Both the position numbers and the translations under genes were made by a program. Shown here one piece after another: positions 35,172-46,800 of a stretch of 64,000 nt of DNA (positions are counted from its first letter, which is position 1; every line of letters begins with the position of its first letter). A model generated the notes under the pieces. The model had not been told where the DNA came from and ran no database searches. It saw only the letters and a program-made list of their open reading frames with translations. Source of the stretch: Amphiura filiformis (Eukaryota; Echinodermata; Ophiuroidea; Amphilepidida; Amphiuridae); assembly GCF_039555335.1 (NCBI RefSeq), contig NC_092641.1, forward strand, positions 31,370,848 through 31,434,847, written 5' to 3'.

Positions 35172-35358
35172 GGGCTATTCCAGTTGAAATCCATACACCC
35201 CCTATGGAAGTCATGCCCATAATCTCCCACACAGGGGGTGTAGATTTCAAATGGTGTAACCCAGTCAGGTGACTCCATTTGAAATTCACACTCCCTGTGT
35301 GGAAGAGTAAGGTCATTTCTTCAATAGGGGATGTATGGATTTCAACTTTAATAGCCCA
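35172..35358. mobile_element. Palindromic MITE, family A copy 7
   Basis: Starts GGGCTATTCCAGTTGAAATC and ends TTCAACTTTAATAGCCCA; one of the best-preserved left halves. Confidence 0.85.
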
Positions 35359-35520
35359 ATCATGGCATCACCACTGGTTTCTCCGAAGTTTGTGGTTAAA
35401 AAGATTAGTCATTCAAAAGTTTGAACTACTCCACAGATGACATGTACTCAGTGAATTTTCCCACTGGTAACATTGGCTTCCCAACCTATTTTCGGGATGT
35501 TCTTCCACATGATCATCATT

Positions 35521-35694
35521 TGGGTTATTCCAGTTGAAATCCATACACCCCCAATCTTCCATACAGGTAGTATGAATTTTAAATGGGGTTACTTGAGTGG
35601 GTCACTCCATTTGAAATCTACACTCCCTGTATTTGAGAGATTAAGGTCATGTCTTCCATATAGTGTGTATATGGATTTTAACTGGAATAGCCCA
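35521..35694. mobile_element. Palindromic MITE, family A copy 8
   Basis: Starts TGGGTTATTCCAGTTGAAAT and ends TTTAACTGGAATAGCCCA, 160 bp after copy 7. Confidence 0.83.
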
Positions 35695-35982
35695 TTTGGA
35701 ATACTCCAATCCTTGACCTCATAACATGTTTTGTTAACTGTTTTTAAATTATATTCAAGAAAAAAAACTGTTTTGAGGAGCCTGTAACACTGTAAACTGA
35801 ACCAGTCATTTGGAGATAGGACTATTATGCTATTGAGCTTCTAATAGGCAAGACTTGTTACATCACAGATTCATATAGAGTTGTGAACACACAGTAGGGC
35901 ACATTATCTTTGCAAAGCGCTTGTGACATGTTCAGGTAACAGAAATTGAATAAGCTTCACCCATTTAGGACATAAATATTGT

Positions 35983-36673
35983 TTAAAGGGAATCTGTACC
36001 ATAAACTAATCAATGGCTATATAGTTGCAGCAATAATAAAAACGACAAACAGTAAAAGTCCCAAGCTTATATCGTCCAAATAAAGGAGAAATTCTTAATT
36101 CCTTACGACGATTAGCGCTGAGTTTGCGATCCATGGTGGCTGCCATATTGATACCCGATGTATTTTTATTACGCTGTAACGGTACCCCGATTTTGAAACC
36201 AGCGAAATCTGTGCCACGAGCCTCGTCCCTCGTGAACTTTGGTGACACGAAGCGAATACTACCAAAGTTCAGATTCAACATTCGTTCAAAAAAAACGCGA
36301 CAATTTCTACCCATAAAACTACAGAAGAACATAAAAAAATGTATTTTAAGTAATATTTATGATCAACAATGTCTTTTGAGAACGAAAAGTAAAAACAGCA
36401 CTAAAAACCAAAATTCGCTGTAGGGTCATGAATGCCATACAGCAAACACGCTTTCGCCGTGGGTCTGTGTGAAAGGTTACACTACCGTTTGTGGCAGAAA
36501 GGATTCACAAGCAGCTATCATGGCGGCTCCTTGAATCGCAGAAACAAAGGATTAAAAGTGCTTTTTCTTTGTTAGGAATATTCCGAAATTCATATAGACC
36601 GTCTGGTATGTTTAATTTAGGGGTATATAACTATATTAGCCATTGATTAGTTTATGGTACAGATTTCCTTTAA
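35983..36673. mobile_element. TTAA-bounded element with ~40-bp inverted ends (family F)
   Basis: The left end TTAAAGGGAATCTGTACCAT is mirrored at the right (ATGGTACAGATTTCCTTTAA), continuing through AAACTAATCAATGGCTA. The centre is more GC-rich and has frames open on both strands (about 100 codons each way) with no recognisable protein. Confidence 0.85.
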
Positions 36674-37990
36674 TAAATATAGAACATGGAAAGAGAAACC
36701 CACAATGTACGTGCAGCAAAAACCTTCGCTCAGATTAGATCCGGGGACCTGTTTATATAGTAGTGATAAATATAAGATGGAGAAAACATACTTTTAATTT
36801 AAATGTTGATCTTATCATTATGGTTGTAGCAGAATGCCGAATATAGTGATTTATCCGTCATATTACGCATGAATTTTCTTGAACTTGAGGACAGGGATCT
36901 GACGCACCATTAACTAACCATGTATGCCGCCCTCTATTGCTCACTTCCCACGCTAAATAAATATGTTTTGCTCTTAAATAATTGATAGGCTTGTGTGATT
37001 CAAGAGAGGGCATGCGTAACATGATTTTAACAAAGTTTACGTACGACAACATAATTGGATATTCAGTGATTCAGAATTACTGTGTAATTTAGTAAGTTGA
37101 GATTTGCAAGTCGCACCCACTGTTTAGAGCGGTATTCGATTACTTTTTGCTTGTTAGGTATCCAAGGCTACTATGATCTGCCTTTTAAAACTTGAGATAT
37201 ATTATAAGCACATTTGTATAATTTGAAAGGTCACACAGAATGAATGTAGCAAGAAAATTTCACATCAATTTTGTTTATAGATATTGGTTTTGTTTCATTT
37301 TCATTTTCAAATAGTATTACTCAGTGAAACTGATTTAAATCGATATATACAATGTTAGTCAAACATAACAAATATAATTATAGTTTTAAATCTAGAAAAT
37401 TGTATAACTCTATGTGTAAAAGGATACATGAAATGTCATCTAAGTGTAAAACTACCTAATTGTGATTTACTTGTGTATTAATGACTTTGATTTTGTATAA
37501 AGCAATGAATTTTAGTTCTTATTTTTAAGTTAGTGTGAAATGTAGATTTTTGGGTTGAAAATAAAGGTTGCAAGAAGTCTATCTGACGTTGCTGTTGTGC
37601 CTTATTTAATTGTGATCATTAATTTTGATTAATGTACGATCTTTTTAAATTTTGTTTTTTAAATTTTAAAGTTTGATTCATTTATTTCAAACCTGATTTA
37701 GCATATTTAGAATGTTTACACATGTCTCACACTTAAATGGAATTGGCCAAATATGTTGTTTTTGTCAGGTCAATAGAGAAATTTGGACACAATGTTATAC
37801 TAACTAAGCCCCCCATGGCACTCGTGTTTTAAACGGCCAAAATAGCCAGTGGGATTTCTTTCACTTGACCTCGTTATTTCATCTTACAGTTATTAGTCCT
37901 AACTTACCCAAAAGACACAAAAAGCTACAGCACCAAGTAACTGCGAGAGCAAGTATCCCACATGATGCAAGTGCGTGATCATGTGAAAGC
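36674..37990. other. Intergenic; possible distal TTC3 3' UTR
   Basis: A worn fragment near 36880-36955 (GACAGGGATCTGACGCACCA and GCCGCCCTCTATTGCTC) resembles one arm of the palindrome at 37991-38359. AATAAA at 37560 is listed separately. No gene. Confidence 0.4.
37560..37565 (+). terminator. Distal poly(A) signal candidate
   Basis: AATAAA followed about 25 bp later by GACGTTGCTGTTGTGCCTT, a GT-rich downstream element. If used by TTC3, the 3' UTR would be about 6.2 kb and would include several transposons. Confidence 0.35.
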
Positions 37991-38359
37991 ATATCGTTAT
38001 GAATTCGGCAGACGGCCGAATCCGGATTCGGCTTTTGGTAAATTCATTTCACGCATGCATTACTTTTGAATTTGAGAACAAGGGATCAATGCTGTACATA
38101 ATAGAGGGCAGCATATCAATTTTTTAACGGAGATCAGATGATAAGAGCATAGTAAGTATTCAAAAGAGGCGGTATACAGGGTTAGCTAACGGTGCATCGT
38201 GATACGGTCAACGAGGATAACCGTTAGAAAGTCGATATGCTGCCCTCTATAGGTAAAGTATTGATCCCTTGTTCTCAAATTCAAAAGTAATGCATGCATA
38301 AAATGAATTTACTAAAAGCCGAATCCGGATTCGGCCGTCTGCCGAATTCATAACGATAT
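37991..38359. mobile_element. Long palindromic element with GC-rich ends
   Basis: ATATCGTTATGAATTCGGCA is mirrored at 38340-38359. Each arm is ~130 bp and includes GCCGAATCCGGATTCGGC (itself palindromic) and AACAAGGGATCAATGC. The loop is at about 38120-38220. No coding frame. Confidence 0.8.
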
Positions 38360-38369
38360 AATGGGCATG

Positions 38370-38535
38370 GAAAGCGTGGCCGGCCAAGGTATATTCTCCA
38401 GTGGCTCGCAATGGCCGTTTGTGTGTCTGAGGGGTCACAGGTTCAAAACTGCACCAAGAAAAAAATTTCTCTTCATCTTCATTCCTCCTTTCCCTCCCCT
38501 CCGCCAAAAGCCTTCAGGAAGTTAGGGTTAGTAAT
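38370..38535 (+). repeat. tRNA-derived SINE, family 1, second copy
   Basis: A worn B box (AGGTTCAAAACTG), then TTCCTCCTTTCCCTCCCCTC, CGCCAAAAGCCTTCAGGAAG and GTTAGGGTTAG, as in 16690-16872. Confidence 0.65.
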
Positions 38536-38635
38536 ATTATTTAAACATTTTGGGTAAGGAAAAACAAAATTAAAATTTGACGGAAATCATAAGATTATTC
38601 ACATTTTCCCCTTGGTCCAGATTTACAAGTTGGAA

Positions 38636-38903
38636 ATATGTGACCATCCAGCACAACTGAGCCCTGAAGTCGCCAATCATCATTTTTGAGATATTCAACC
38701 AAAATATTCTGCTTGAAATTAGCTTTAAAATGATGTATATCATGTCTATTATATAGTACTTGACATTTAAGTAGTGAAAAATCAATAAAACAGTCAATAA
38801 ATCCTTTGTTTCCTATTGTTTATTGTTAAGTTCAATGGAGCATATCTCAATAGTGGCACTGGCGACATCCGGGCTCAGTTGTGGTCACATATGCAGACCT
38901 TGG
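38636..38903. repeat. Inverted repeat with TATGTGACCATC end
   Basis: TATGTGACCATCCAGCACAA (left) faces CTCAGTTGTGGTCACATATG (right). The same theme recurs at 63139-63402. Confidence 0.55.
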
Positions 38904-41354
38904 TGTATTGGAATTAGCATTTGGATTGCCTACATGGTGCAGATTTCATACAGACCTGAAACAAACCTTTAGTGAAAAACACTGAAAATGCTCAAAAAAA
39001 GCTGAAAAAATGTAAAATTTGGGTAAAATGGCTCAAATAAAAGAAAATGCATAAATTTGATCAACATAAAAATCTGAAATATGTTTAAAAGAGTAAGTTT
39101 CAGGTCTGATTACAGTAACAATCCAGAGTGTTGCCACTTGGAAACAAGTAAACACTGCACAAAAAGAAAGTCCACACTGTTTGGTCATAATTCTCAACGC
39201 GATTAAGAACATCAAAATTAACATGCTCCAATTTTTACTAGCTGCAGTTCGATACCTTGTGTCCAGGGTTTTCTTTAACGCACAAAACACGCGTAAAATT
39301 CAGGCACTTTGCTGACTCCTTCAAATCCAAAGTCCCAAAGTCCAACGCGTACAAAATCTTGAAACGTACGCGTTCAGATATTGCAAGATTTGAATAGAGA
39401 AACACCCGATATTGTGCATTTATTCTCGGCTTTTGGCATTTAGGACCTACTCCTGATATGTAGGGCCCCATCACATTTTGTCAGCATCGATCCATGCATG
39501 TTTTAGTGATTGCGAGTCTCTAAAATTGTAGAGTGTCAGTTTGAAATCTTGCAAATTGGGTTCAGGTCCTTTTTTCTGTTTAAATGATGCACCAAATGTC
39601 TTCAGTTGGACTTTAATTTGGCAAAATATTCCCTCTCATGGGGGAACATTCCCCTCAGACACCCCAATGCCTAGTGGATAAACAAGTGACCATTTTCGCA
39701 TCGGCTTTCGACATTTGCTAATTTAGGCCCTATGTTTAACACAATTTATAGGCCTAATAGGGAAAACGTGACAACAAAGGCTTTATGGACCGTCATTTCA
39801 CAATTTTCGGCTTTTCAACTTAAATTTTACACAGTAATAGTGCCAAAATGGTCCACCAAATCACTTCAATTAGGTCTTCATTTTGCACAAGTTTCTTACT
39901 TCTTTTATTATTATTATTATTATTTTAAATGTTATTATTTTCTTTTATAATTGCCCCCACCCCCTTCTGACTGCTCTAGATCCGCCACTGCTCCAAACAG
40001 TGGCGTATATTTCTTATTGAGTTGGGGGGGGGGGGGTGAAAAAATGTCTTGAAGTATAGTGAATCCAGCACCTTTTGGCAAAAGAATAAGTTTATGGTAC
40101 AAAAAATGTTACCATTTTGAAGCTAAACTGTTGAAATATGGTGCAATAGTGGAATAAATTCGCACTAAGCGCGCAACAATTTGCACTTTTGGGACTAAAA
40201 TTATCAAATATGAGGTTAATTTGGTCAGAAACCCACATACAGGCGTCAACATTGGGGGATGATTGTATGGACCATCCCCCTGGCAAAATATTGGGGGAGA
40301 TCCCCCCCCCCGGATCTACATCTATGGCTCCAAAACACACATATTGTTAAAATGTCTTATTCCAAAAAAATACCCCTTGGGCAATGTTTTGACTCCTTCA
40401 GAGGAAAAATTCACAATTGAAAGGGTCAAAAAAATTTGAAAATACCCTTTCAGCAAAATGCTTAAAGAAAACCCTGCTTGTGTCTAAAGAATTTCAAATT
40501 ATCTAGATTTCAATGATTTTGTGATGAAAATTGGTGTAAAATTAGTTGTTCTGAAATGTTTTACTTGCCTGAAGTGAGTAGCCAACAACAAGAGTATCAA
40601 ATGGAAAGAGCCTGCACAGTACAGACCATGGAGAGAATTGTTTGGTTGCTCTCATTTGAAGTGAGTAGCCACAAAGTGTGTCATATATTGGAAAGAGCCT
40701 GCACAGACCATGGAGAATATTGTTTGGTTGCTCCCATCTGAATTAAGTAGCCATCAACACATGTCAATGCCATTTTGCGGCTGCATGCCAACACACCGCC
40801 CTTGTACGATTGTATTAATTAATGGAGGATCCGCTTGCTAAAAAAGTTTGCATCCGACCTCCATCAATTGAACTCCACACTGCCTGTGCTTCTTACACTA
40901 TGCTAACCAAACATGGGCCATGGGGAGTTACATTGATGGGGACATCAATTGTCCCCATTGTGTTATATTGCTGGGGGTTCTGAACTTTTGTTGGGGTAGG
41001 GATGTGACTGGGACTTGGGAAAAAAAAGAATTTAAATCAAATTTGATGAAAAACACTTGAAACAAATTTTTGGAAAATTTTCAACAAATTTGGCTAAAAA
41101 AATAATGACAAATTTGCACTCTTTCAAGGAAATTTTTAAATAAACACCCTTTCTTAAACTTTCAAGAAATCGTGAGCCATCAATAAATCGCAGTGGCTGA
41201 AAATGTACCCCGAGTTAAACTAATTGGCTGAAAATGCACCCTGAATCTACCGCACATCCATGTACCCTCCTTTTCACTAAGAACCCCTACCCCAGGGTTA
41301 TATTTTATGTATATGTCACATCTTCAAAGTGTTCATGTCACTACAACAAGAGAG
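38904..41354. other. Intergenic, repeat fragments only
   Basis: A TTA microsatellite at about 39905-39930. hAT-like end motifs CCGCCACTG (39974) and CAGTGGCGTA (39998) point to worn elements. A ~100-bp tandem duplication (GAAGTGAGTAGCCA, GGAAAGAGCCTGCACAG) is at about 40570-40750. No gene. Confidence 0.45.
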
Positions 41355-41651
41355 TAAAGCAGTATGCAGACTCCAAGTATTAGATGTACAATATTGTATG
41401 TAACATATCTACGTTATTTAATCTATTGCCATTCTATTTCCAGTAATGTTTAAGTTCTAACGAATGTTTGATGACGTAAAATCGATATGTTACATATAAT
41501 ATCTGGTAAAAATATATTATTGATTTTACGTCATCAAACATTTGTTAGAACTTAAACATTACTTGAAATAGAATGGCAATAGATTAAATAACGTAGATAT
41601 GTTACATTATACAATATTGTATGTCTAATAAAAAGTCTGCATACAGCTTTA
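41355..41651. mobile_element. Palindromic MITE with TA-type ends
   Basis: TAAAGCAGTATGCAGAC is mirrored at the right end (GTCTGCATACAGCTTTA). The arms are nearly perfect for ~130 bp (CAATATTGTATGTAACATAT, ACGTAAAATCGATATG). Ends in TA suggest mariner-type mobilisation. Confidence 0.8.
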
Positions 41652-43730
41652 AGGGCACAAACATAAGCAATGGCACATGAAAACAAATCACTTTCAAATT
41701 ACAGTATTTTATTACTTTATAGTAATTATACCTACTTACAGGTTCACATATTAATATACACAAAGTATCAATACAATATTATTGCTTTTCAGGAGAAATG
41801 GAAGAAATATTGGAAACAAACACATTATTGCTTGAATGAAAACTGGACGGATCTATATATGTTTGGATTTTTCACATTCAAAAGGGTATTATTATTATTT
41901 TATAAACTATGTAAATTGTACTACAACTGATGAGCAAATGTATTGTACAAAATATCAAATTTACATAAGTTTTTATTAGAAATGGAAGAATTTGAGAGAT
42001 GGCCGGTTTTAATGGACGGCTTATAAATTATTTAATGTTACTGATTTGGACGGAAAATTTATAGCTATAACAAAATCTAGCACACTTTTAGTTGACAATA
42101 TTATAACAAGCATGTGTACTACATTTAATGTTGTAAACAAATTAATAAGACTTCACTGGACGGATATTTTGATGGAATGGTGAAAATTCTGGTGAATACA
42201 TAATGGTGAAATAGATATTTGTGTACTTTTATAGGGTAATAGAACAAGATGTAAAAGTTATCAGTTAATTTCTATTTACAGCAGTAGGTCATTAAATTCT
42301 TATACTATGTAATGAATATTAAATCTGTTCATCTAGACTTAATATTTTTGATAGCAACAGTATTGCATCTCATCCAAGACGCATCATCAAGCTGAATGTC
42401 ACAGGTCAATAGCTCAGTGCCTGATCAGTCAGCCTGACGATGCGTCTTGGATGAGACGTGATAATGTCGCTATCAAAAAAAGTAAGTCCTGAGGAACAGA
42501 TTAATTTTATTATGTTTATCTACCTGGATGATTGAGAATATTCACAAATATACTTATACTATGTGTACAGGGTGTCCCAAAAGTAAGCTTATGATACAGG
42601 CTTATGATATGCTGAGTTGCCCACAACACCATACACATAAACAAATTACCTCTACTTTCAAAAAAATATATCAATTTATACCTGCCAATCCTAAAACCTC
42701 ACAAATAGGGACAAATGGAAGAAAAAATCTGAAAATCGGGACATTCCTAAATTTCCTATACATTTCTATAGTGGTATTTTTGCAAAAATAGGGACACATG
42801 GTAAAATCGCTCCCTTTTATGCTTTTTGTTTTACAGTCCCTATTAAATAGGGACAGTTGCCAGGTATGCCAATTACATGTATTTCTTTCATCCGGATAAA
42901 AAAAAGGGGAATAATTATAATACTCATTGGCCAAAAAGACAGACAAGTGAGAAATGTGTATGCATTTGGTACTAAAACTAGGTATCCTGGGCTAAGTATC
43001 CCCGGATACAAAATCTGTGCTGAGCACTTGTGGGCTAATTTGGTCAGAAGCTTTCCGTGCTGAAACCTAGCCATTAATTACAACATTACCAGATTCCTAA
43101 TGCTACCACTCTCAGAGGTACAATGCTGCGCAGGTACTTTGTGGCTTCTCTCGAGTAACAGTCCAATAGCAGTGTGTGATTCTGATGTGTGTACTCTAGT
43201 AGTACCCACACAGGAACTCTAGAGTACCAATGAAGTAGCTGAAGAATGAAGTGGCAGTGTACCTCTGGTGGCAGCAGCAATTGGTAGTGAAACTATATGC
43301 CTAAGACTTGCTAAGCACTTACTTGGGTCTAAAAACTTTGCTTAATTAGCACATACTTTTATGCTAAAACTATTGCTAAGCACTTTTGAGCTTACCTGGT
43401 CTAAAACCTTTGCTAATAAATACACGCTGTACAAAATAACAAGTTTTTTCAAGACTATAAATTCATCTTCCGTAAATTTATTTCCTATGACCCCCCCCTG
43501 ATGGAAATACAGCAAAACAAAAGCATCTTTAGACAAACTGCAGAAAGCATGCTTTTTCACTGCAGGAAGTACCTTTTTTTCACATCTGCACAGCTTTTCT
43601 GTTCACATCAACAGCCCATGTGAGTTATGTCCCCTCGCTGCCCAGATGCCATGGTATTTACTCAGATTATATCAGTTTATATTTACAAAATAATATCCAT
43701 AATATACATCTATACATAACAGTTTTGGAG
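41652..43730. other. Intergenic up to CFAP45
   Basis: A hairpin repeat at about 42346-42480 has arms CATCTCATCCAAGACGCATC and its inverse, with GATAGCAAC / GTCGCTATC outside. GTACAGGGTGTCCCAAAAG at 42566 looks like a mariner-type end. TTTATT at 43477-43482 is a possible AATAAA for CFAP45 on the minus strand, about 250 bp after its stop. Confidence 0.45.
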
Positions 43731-43809
43731 CTAGTTTTGCAAGGTAATGACAGGAGCGTTTATTCTTCTCTCGACCTCGGCACAGTATTTCTCTGGCACA
43801 CCGGCTTCC
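43731..43809 (-). CDS. CFAP45: CFAP45 exon 10, C-terminus
   Basis: On the minus strand the acceptor is ATTCTTAATACAG, phase 2 in. REAGVPEKYCAEVERRINA, then VITLQN and TAG (43731-43733). The PEKYC motif marks the CFAP45 C-terminus. Confidence 0.95.
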
Positions 43810-46800
43810 CTGTATTAAGAATGAAAAAGAGGATAAGGAGGATTTAGAAGATTTTTTTTGCAAAAGTACCTTGTTTATATGGATATGCACTGATGGAAAC
43901 ATTATAGGCAAACAAATCTACATTTTAGTCATTGGATTGCGTTTCATGCCACTGACGAGCTGTACACAAAATTCCTGTTGAAATCCATACACCCCCTGTA
44001 GAAGACATGATTTTAATCGTCCACACAGGGAGTGTGTATTTCAAATGGGGTAACCTGAATGAGTGAATCCATTTGAAATCTACACCCCCTGTGCGGGGTA
44101 GATTAAGGTCATGTCTCACATACGGATTAGCCCAACCATTGTGTCTTTGTGCTGCTGAGGCTGAGCCTTAGGCTATCTATAAAGATGCAGTTATTCATTT
44201 GTCATGGACATATGGACATAAGTCTTTGTGCTACTGAGCCCTGAGCGATCTAGATGCAGTCATTCAAAGGGCAGCTCATGGGCATATGTCTTTGTGGCTG
44301 ATGAACATTGTGTCTTTGTGCTGCTGAGATTGAGTCCTATAAAGATGCAGTCATTCATTTGTCATGGACATAAGTCTTTGTGCTACTGAGCGCTGAAAGA
44401 TCTAGATGCAGTCATTCATAGGACAGCTCATGGACATGTGTCTTTGTGGCTGATGAACATTGTGTCTTTGTGCCATTGAGGCTGAGCCCTAGGCTATCTA
44501 GATGCAGGCCATCATTTGACATGGACATAAGTCTTTGTGCCACTGAGCCTGAGCAATCTAGATACAGTCATTCATAGGGCAACTCCAGGACATTGTGTCT
44601 TTGTGGCTGATGAACATTGTGTCTTTGTGCTGCTGAGATTGAGTCCTATAAAGATGCAGTCATTCATTTGTCATGGACATAAGTCTTTGTGCTACTGAGT
44701 GCTGAAAGATCTAGATGCAGTCATTCATAGGACAGCTCATGGACATGTGTCTTTGTGGCTGATGAACATTGTGTATTTGTGCCATTGAGGCTGAGCCCTA
44801 GGCTATCTAGATGCAGGCCATCATTTGACATGGACATAAGTCTTTGTGCCACTGAGCCTGAGCAATCTAGATACAGTCATTCATAGGGCAACTCCAGGAC
44901 ATTGTGTCTTTGTGGCTGATGAACATTGTGTCTTTGTGCTGCTGAGATTGAGTCCTATAAAGATGCAGTCATTCATTTGTCATGGACATAAGTCTTTGTG
45001 CTACTGAGCGCTGAAAGATCTAGATGCAGTCATTCATAGGACAGCTCATGAACATATGTCTTTGTGGATGATGAACATTGTGTCTTTGTGCTGCTGAGGC
45101 CGAGTCCTAGGCTATCTAAAAAGATGCAGTCATTCATTTCTCATGGACATTAAGTCTTTGTGCCACTGACCCCTGAACGATCTAGATGCAGTCATTCATA
45201 GGGCAGCTCAAGGACATGTGTCTTCGTGCCAATGAGCCCTGGGTTATCTAAATGCAATCATTCATATGGCACCTAATAGACATGTCTTTGTGCTGCTGTA
45301 CCGTGGGCTATCTATATGCAATCATTCATGTACGTAATGGAGATACGTCTTTCTGCTGCTAAGTGAGTCATCGATAAGAATAGTCAATAAAAACATTTCT
45401 CTTTTACATTTATCTTACCTGAGTTCTTTTAATTTCTTGCCCTTGATGTTATCCAATCTAGCTCTCCTTGCATTAGCCTCCTCTTTAATCTTCACACCCT
45501 CCTCGAAGAAAGCATTCCTCTCGCCGACCTTCAGCTGTTCCTTCTGACGTATCTGCTTGCGCACATCTTCTGCGTGGTCAAGACGCTTGTAGTGCTGATC
45601 CGCTTCCTCTCCTTTTTCTTTGTCCATGGCTTCTAGCTGCGCTCTGTGATTAATGTCAAATGTAGATGATTAGAATTAAAGCGGAGTGGAAACATTGATT
45701 GATGTGATCATTATTAAGTTTTCTAACAAAACATATTTTCAATGCTAGACCTGGACAGTACCAACAGCTATCACACTAATATACACATGTATTTTTTAGC
45801 TATTTATGACATAGATCTTCTTTTCTTTATCAAATTTTTCAAAAGGGGGGTGCACCAAATTGACCAATTCAGCATCCAAACGATGAAAGTCCAAACCTTC
45901 TCACGCAGCACAAAATAATTTGAAAGATTAATTTAAGACCGATATTCAACTTCATTATATCCAAAATTAATTAGTGGTAGGCCCTATTTGTGCAAATTTG
46001 TGTGCGCTCCATGCGCAATTGTTTCAAGGATGGGGGAAGGGGCACCATTATGTATCCTTGCCTCCTTGGGGTGCCATTATGTATCCTTAGCCCTTGGCGC
46101 CATCACCCCTAGCTATGCCACTGACAAAGTGACCTAACTCTGATATCTACCATAAACAGTAGCGCTTTCGGAATAGGTAAAAAGCGCCATACAGACTGAA
46201 ATATGACTTACTCCAAGACTCGTTCAAACTCTGCTCTCTCCCTCTGAGCCTCCACAGACATGAAGTGTTCCTTGTTGCGGACTTGGACCTCACGTGCGAT
46301 CTTCAACATCTGCTCTGTCTCCGCCTTCTTGACGGCATCTTCCTTCTCTTTCTGTCTCCATTCACGTTCTCGTTGCTCCTGGTTACGCTTAGCTCGGAGG
46401 GCATCTTTCTCGGCTTGGTAATCCTTGGCTCGTTCCTGTCACATTGCAAAAAATAAAATAATTATTGTAAAATCATCAGTATTGTTTCCAGTTGATCCCT
46501 TGTTTCTTCCCTTTTCTTTTTACTAGACTTGTTTCATCTTCTTGGCACTAAAAAATCAAATACGGATAGTGATCTGAAATATTGACCTAAATTCCATTTG
46601 AACTCCATACACCCCATATGGAAGACATGACCTTAATCTCCCAAACAGGAAATCTAAACTCCTTGTGTGGGAGATTAAAGTCATGTCTCTCATATATGGG
46701 GGTGTATTGGATTTCAACTGGAATAGCCCCAATGTGTATACATGTACATGGTTTGCATAAACAAAATTTGTGCAAAAATTGTTCAACTCAAAATCTCTGC

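Noticed and set aside
36006-36423. Opposing ~100-codon ORFs as a gene
   Set aside because: They lie inside a TTAA inverted-repeat element, overlap on both strands and have no splice or protein support.
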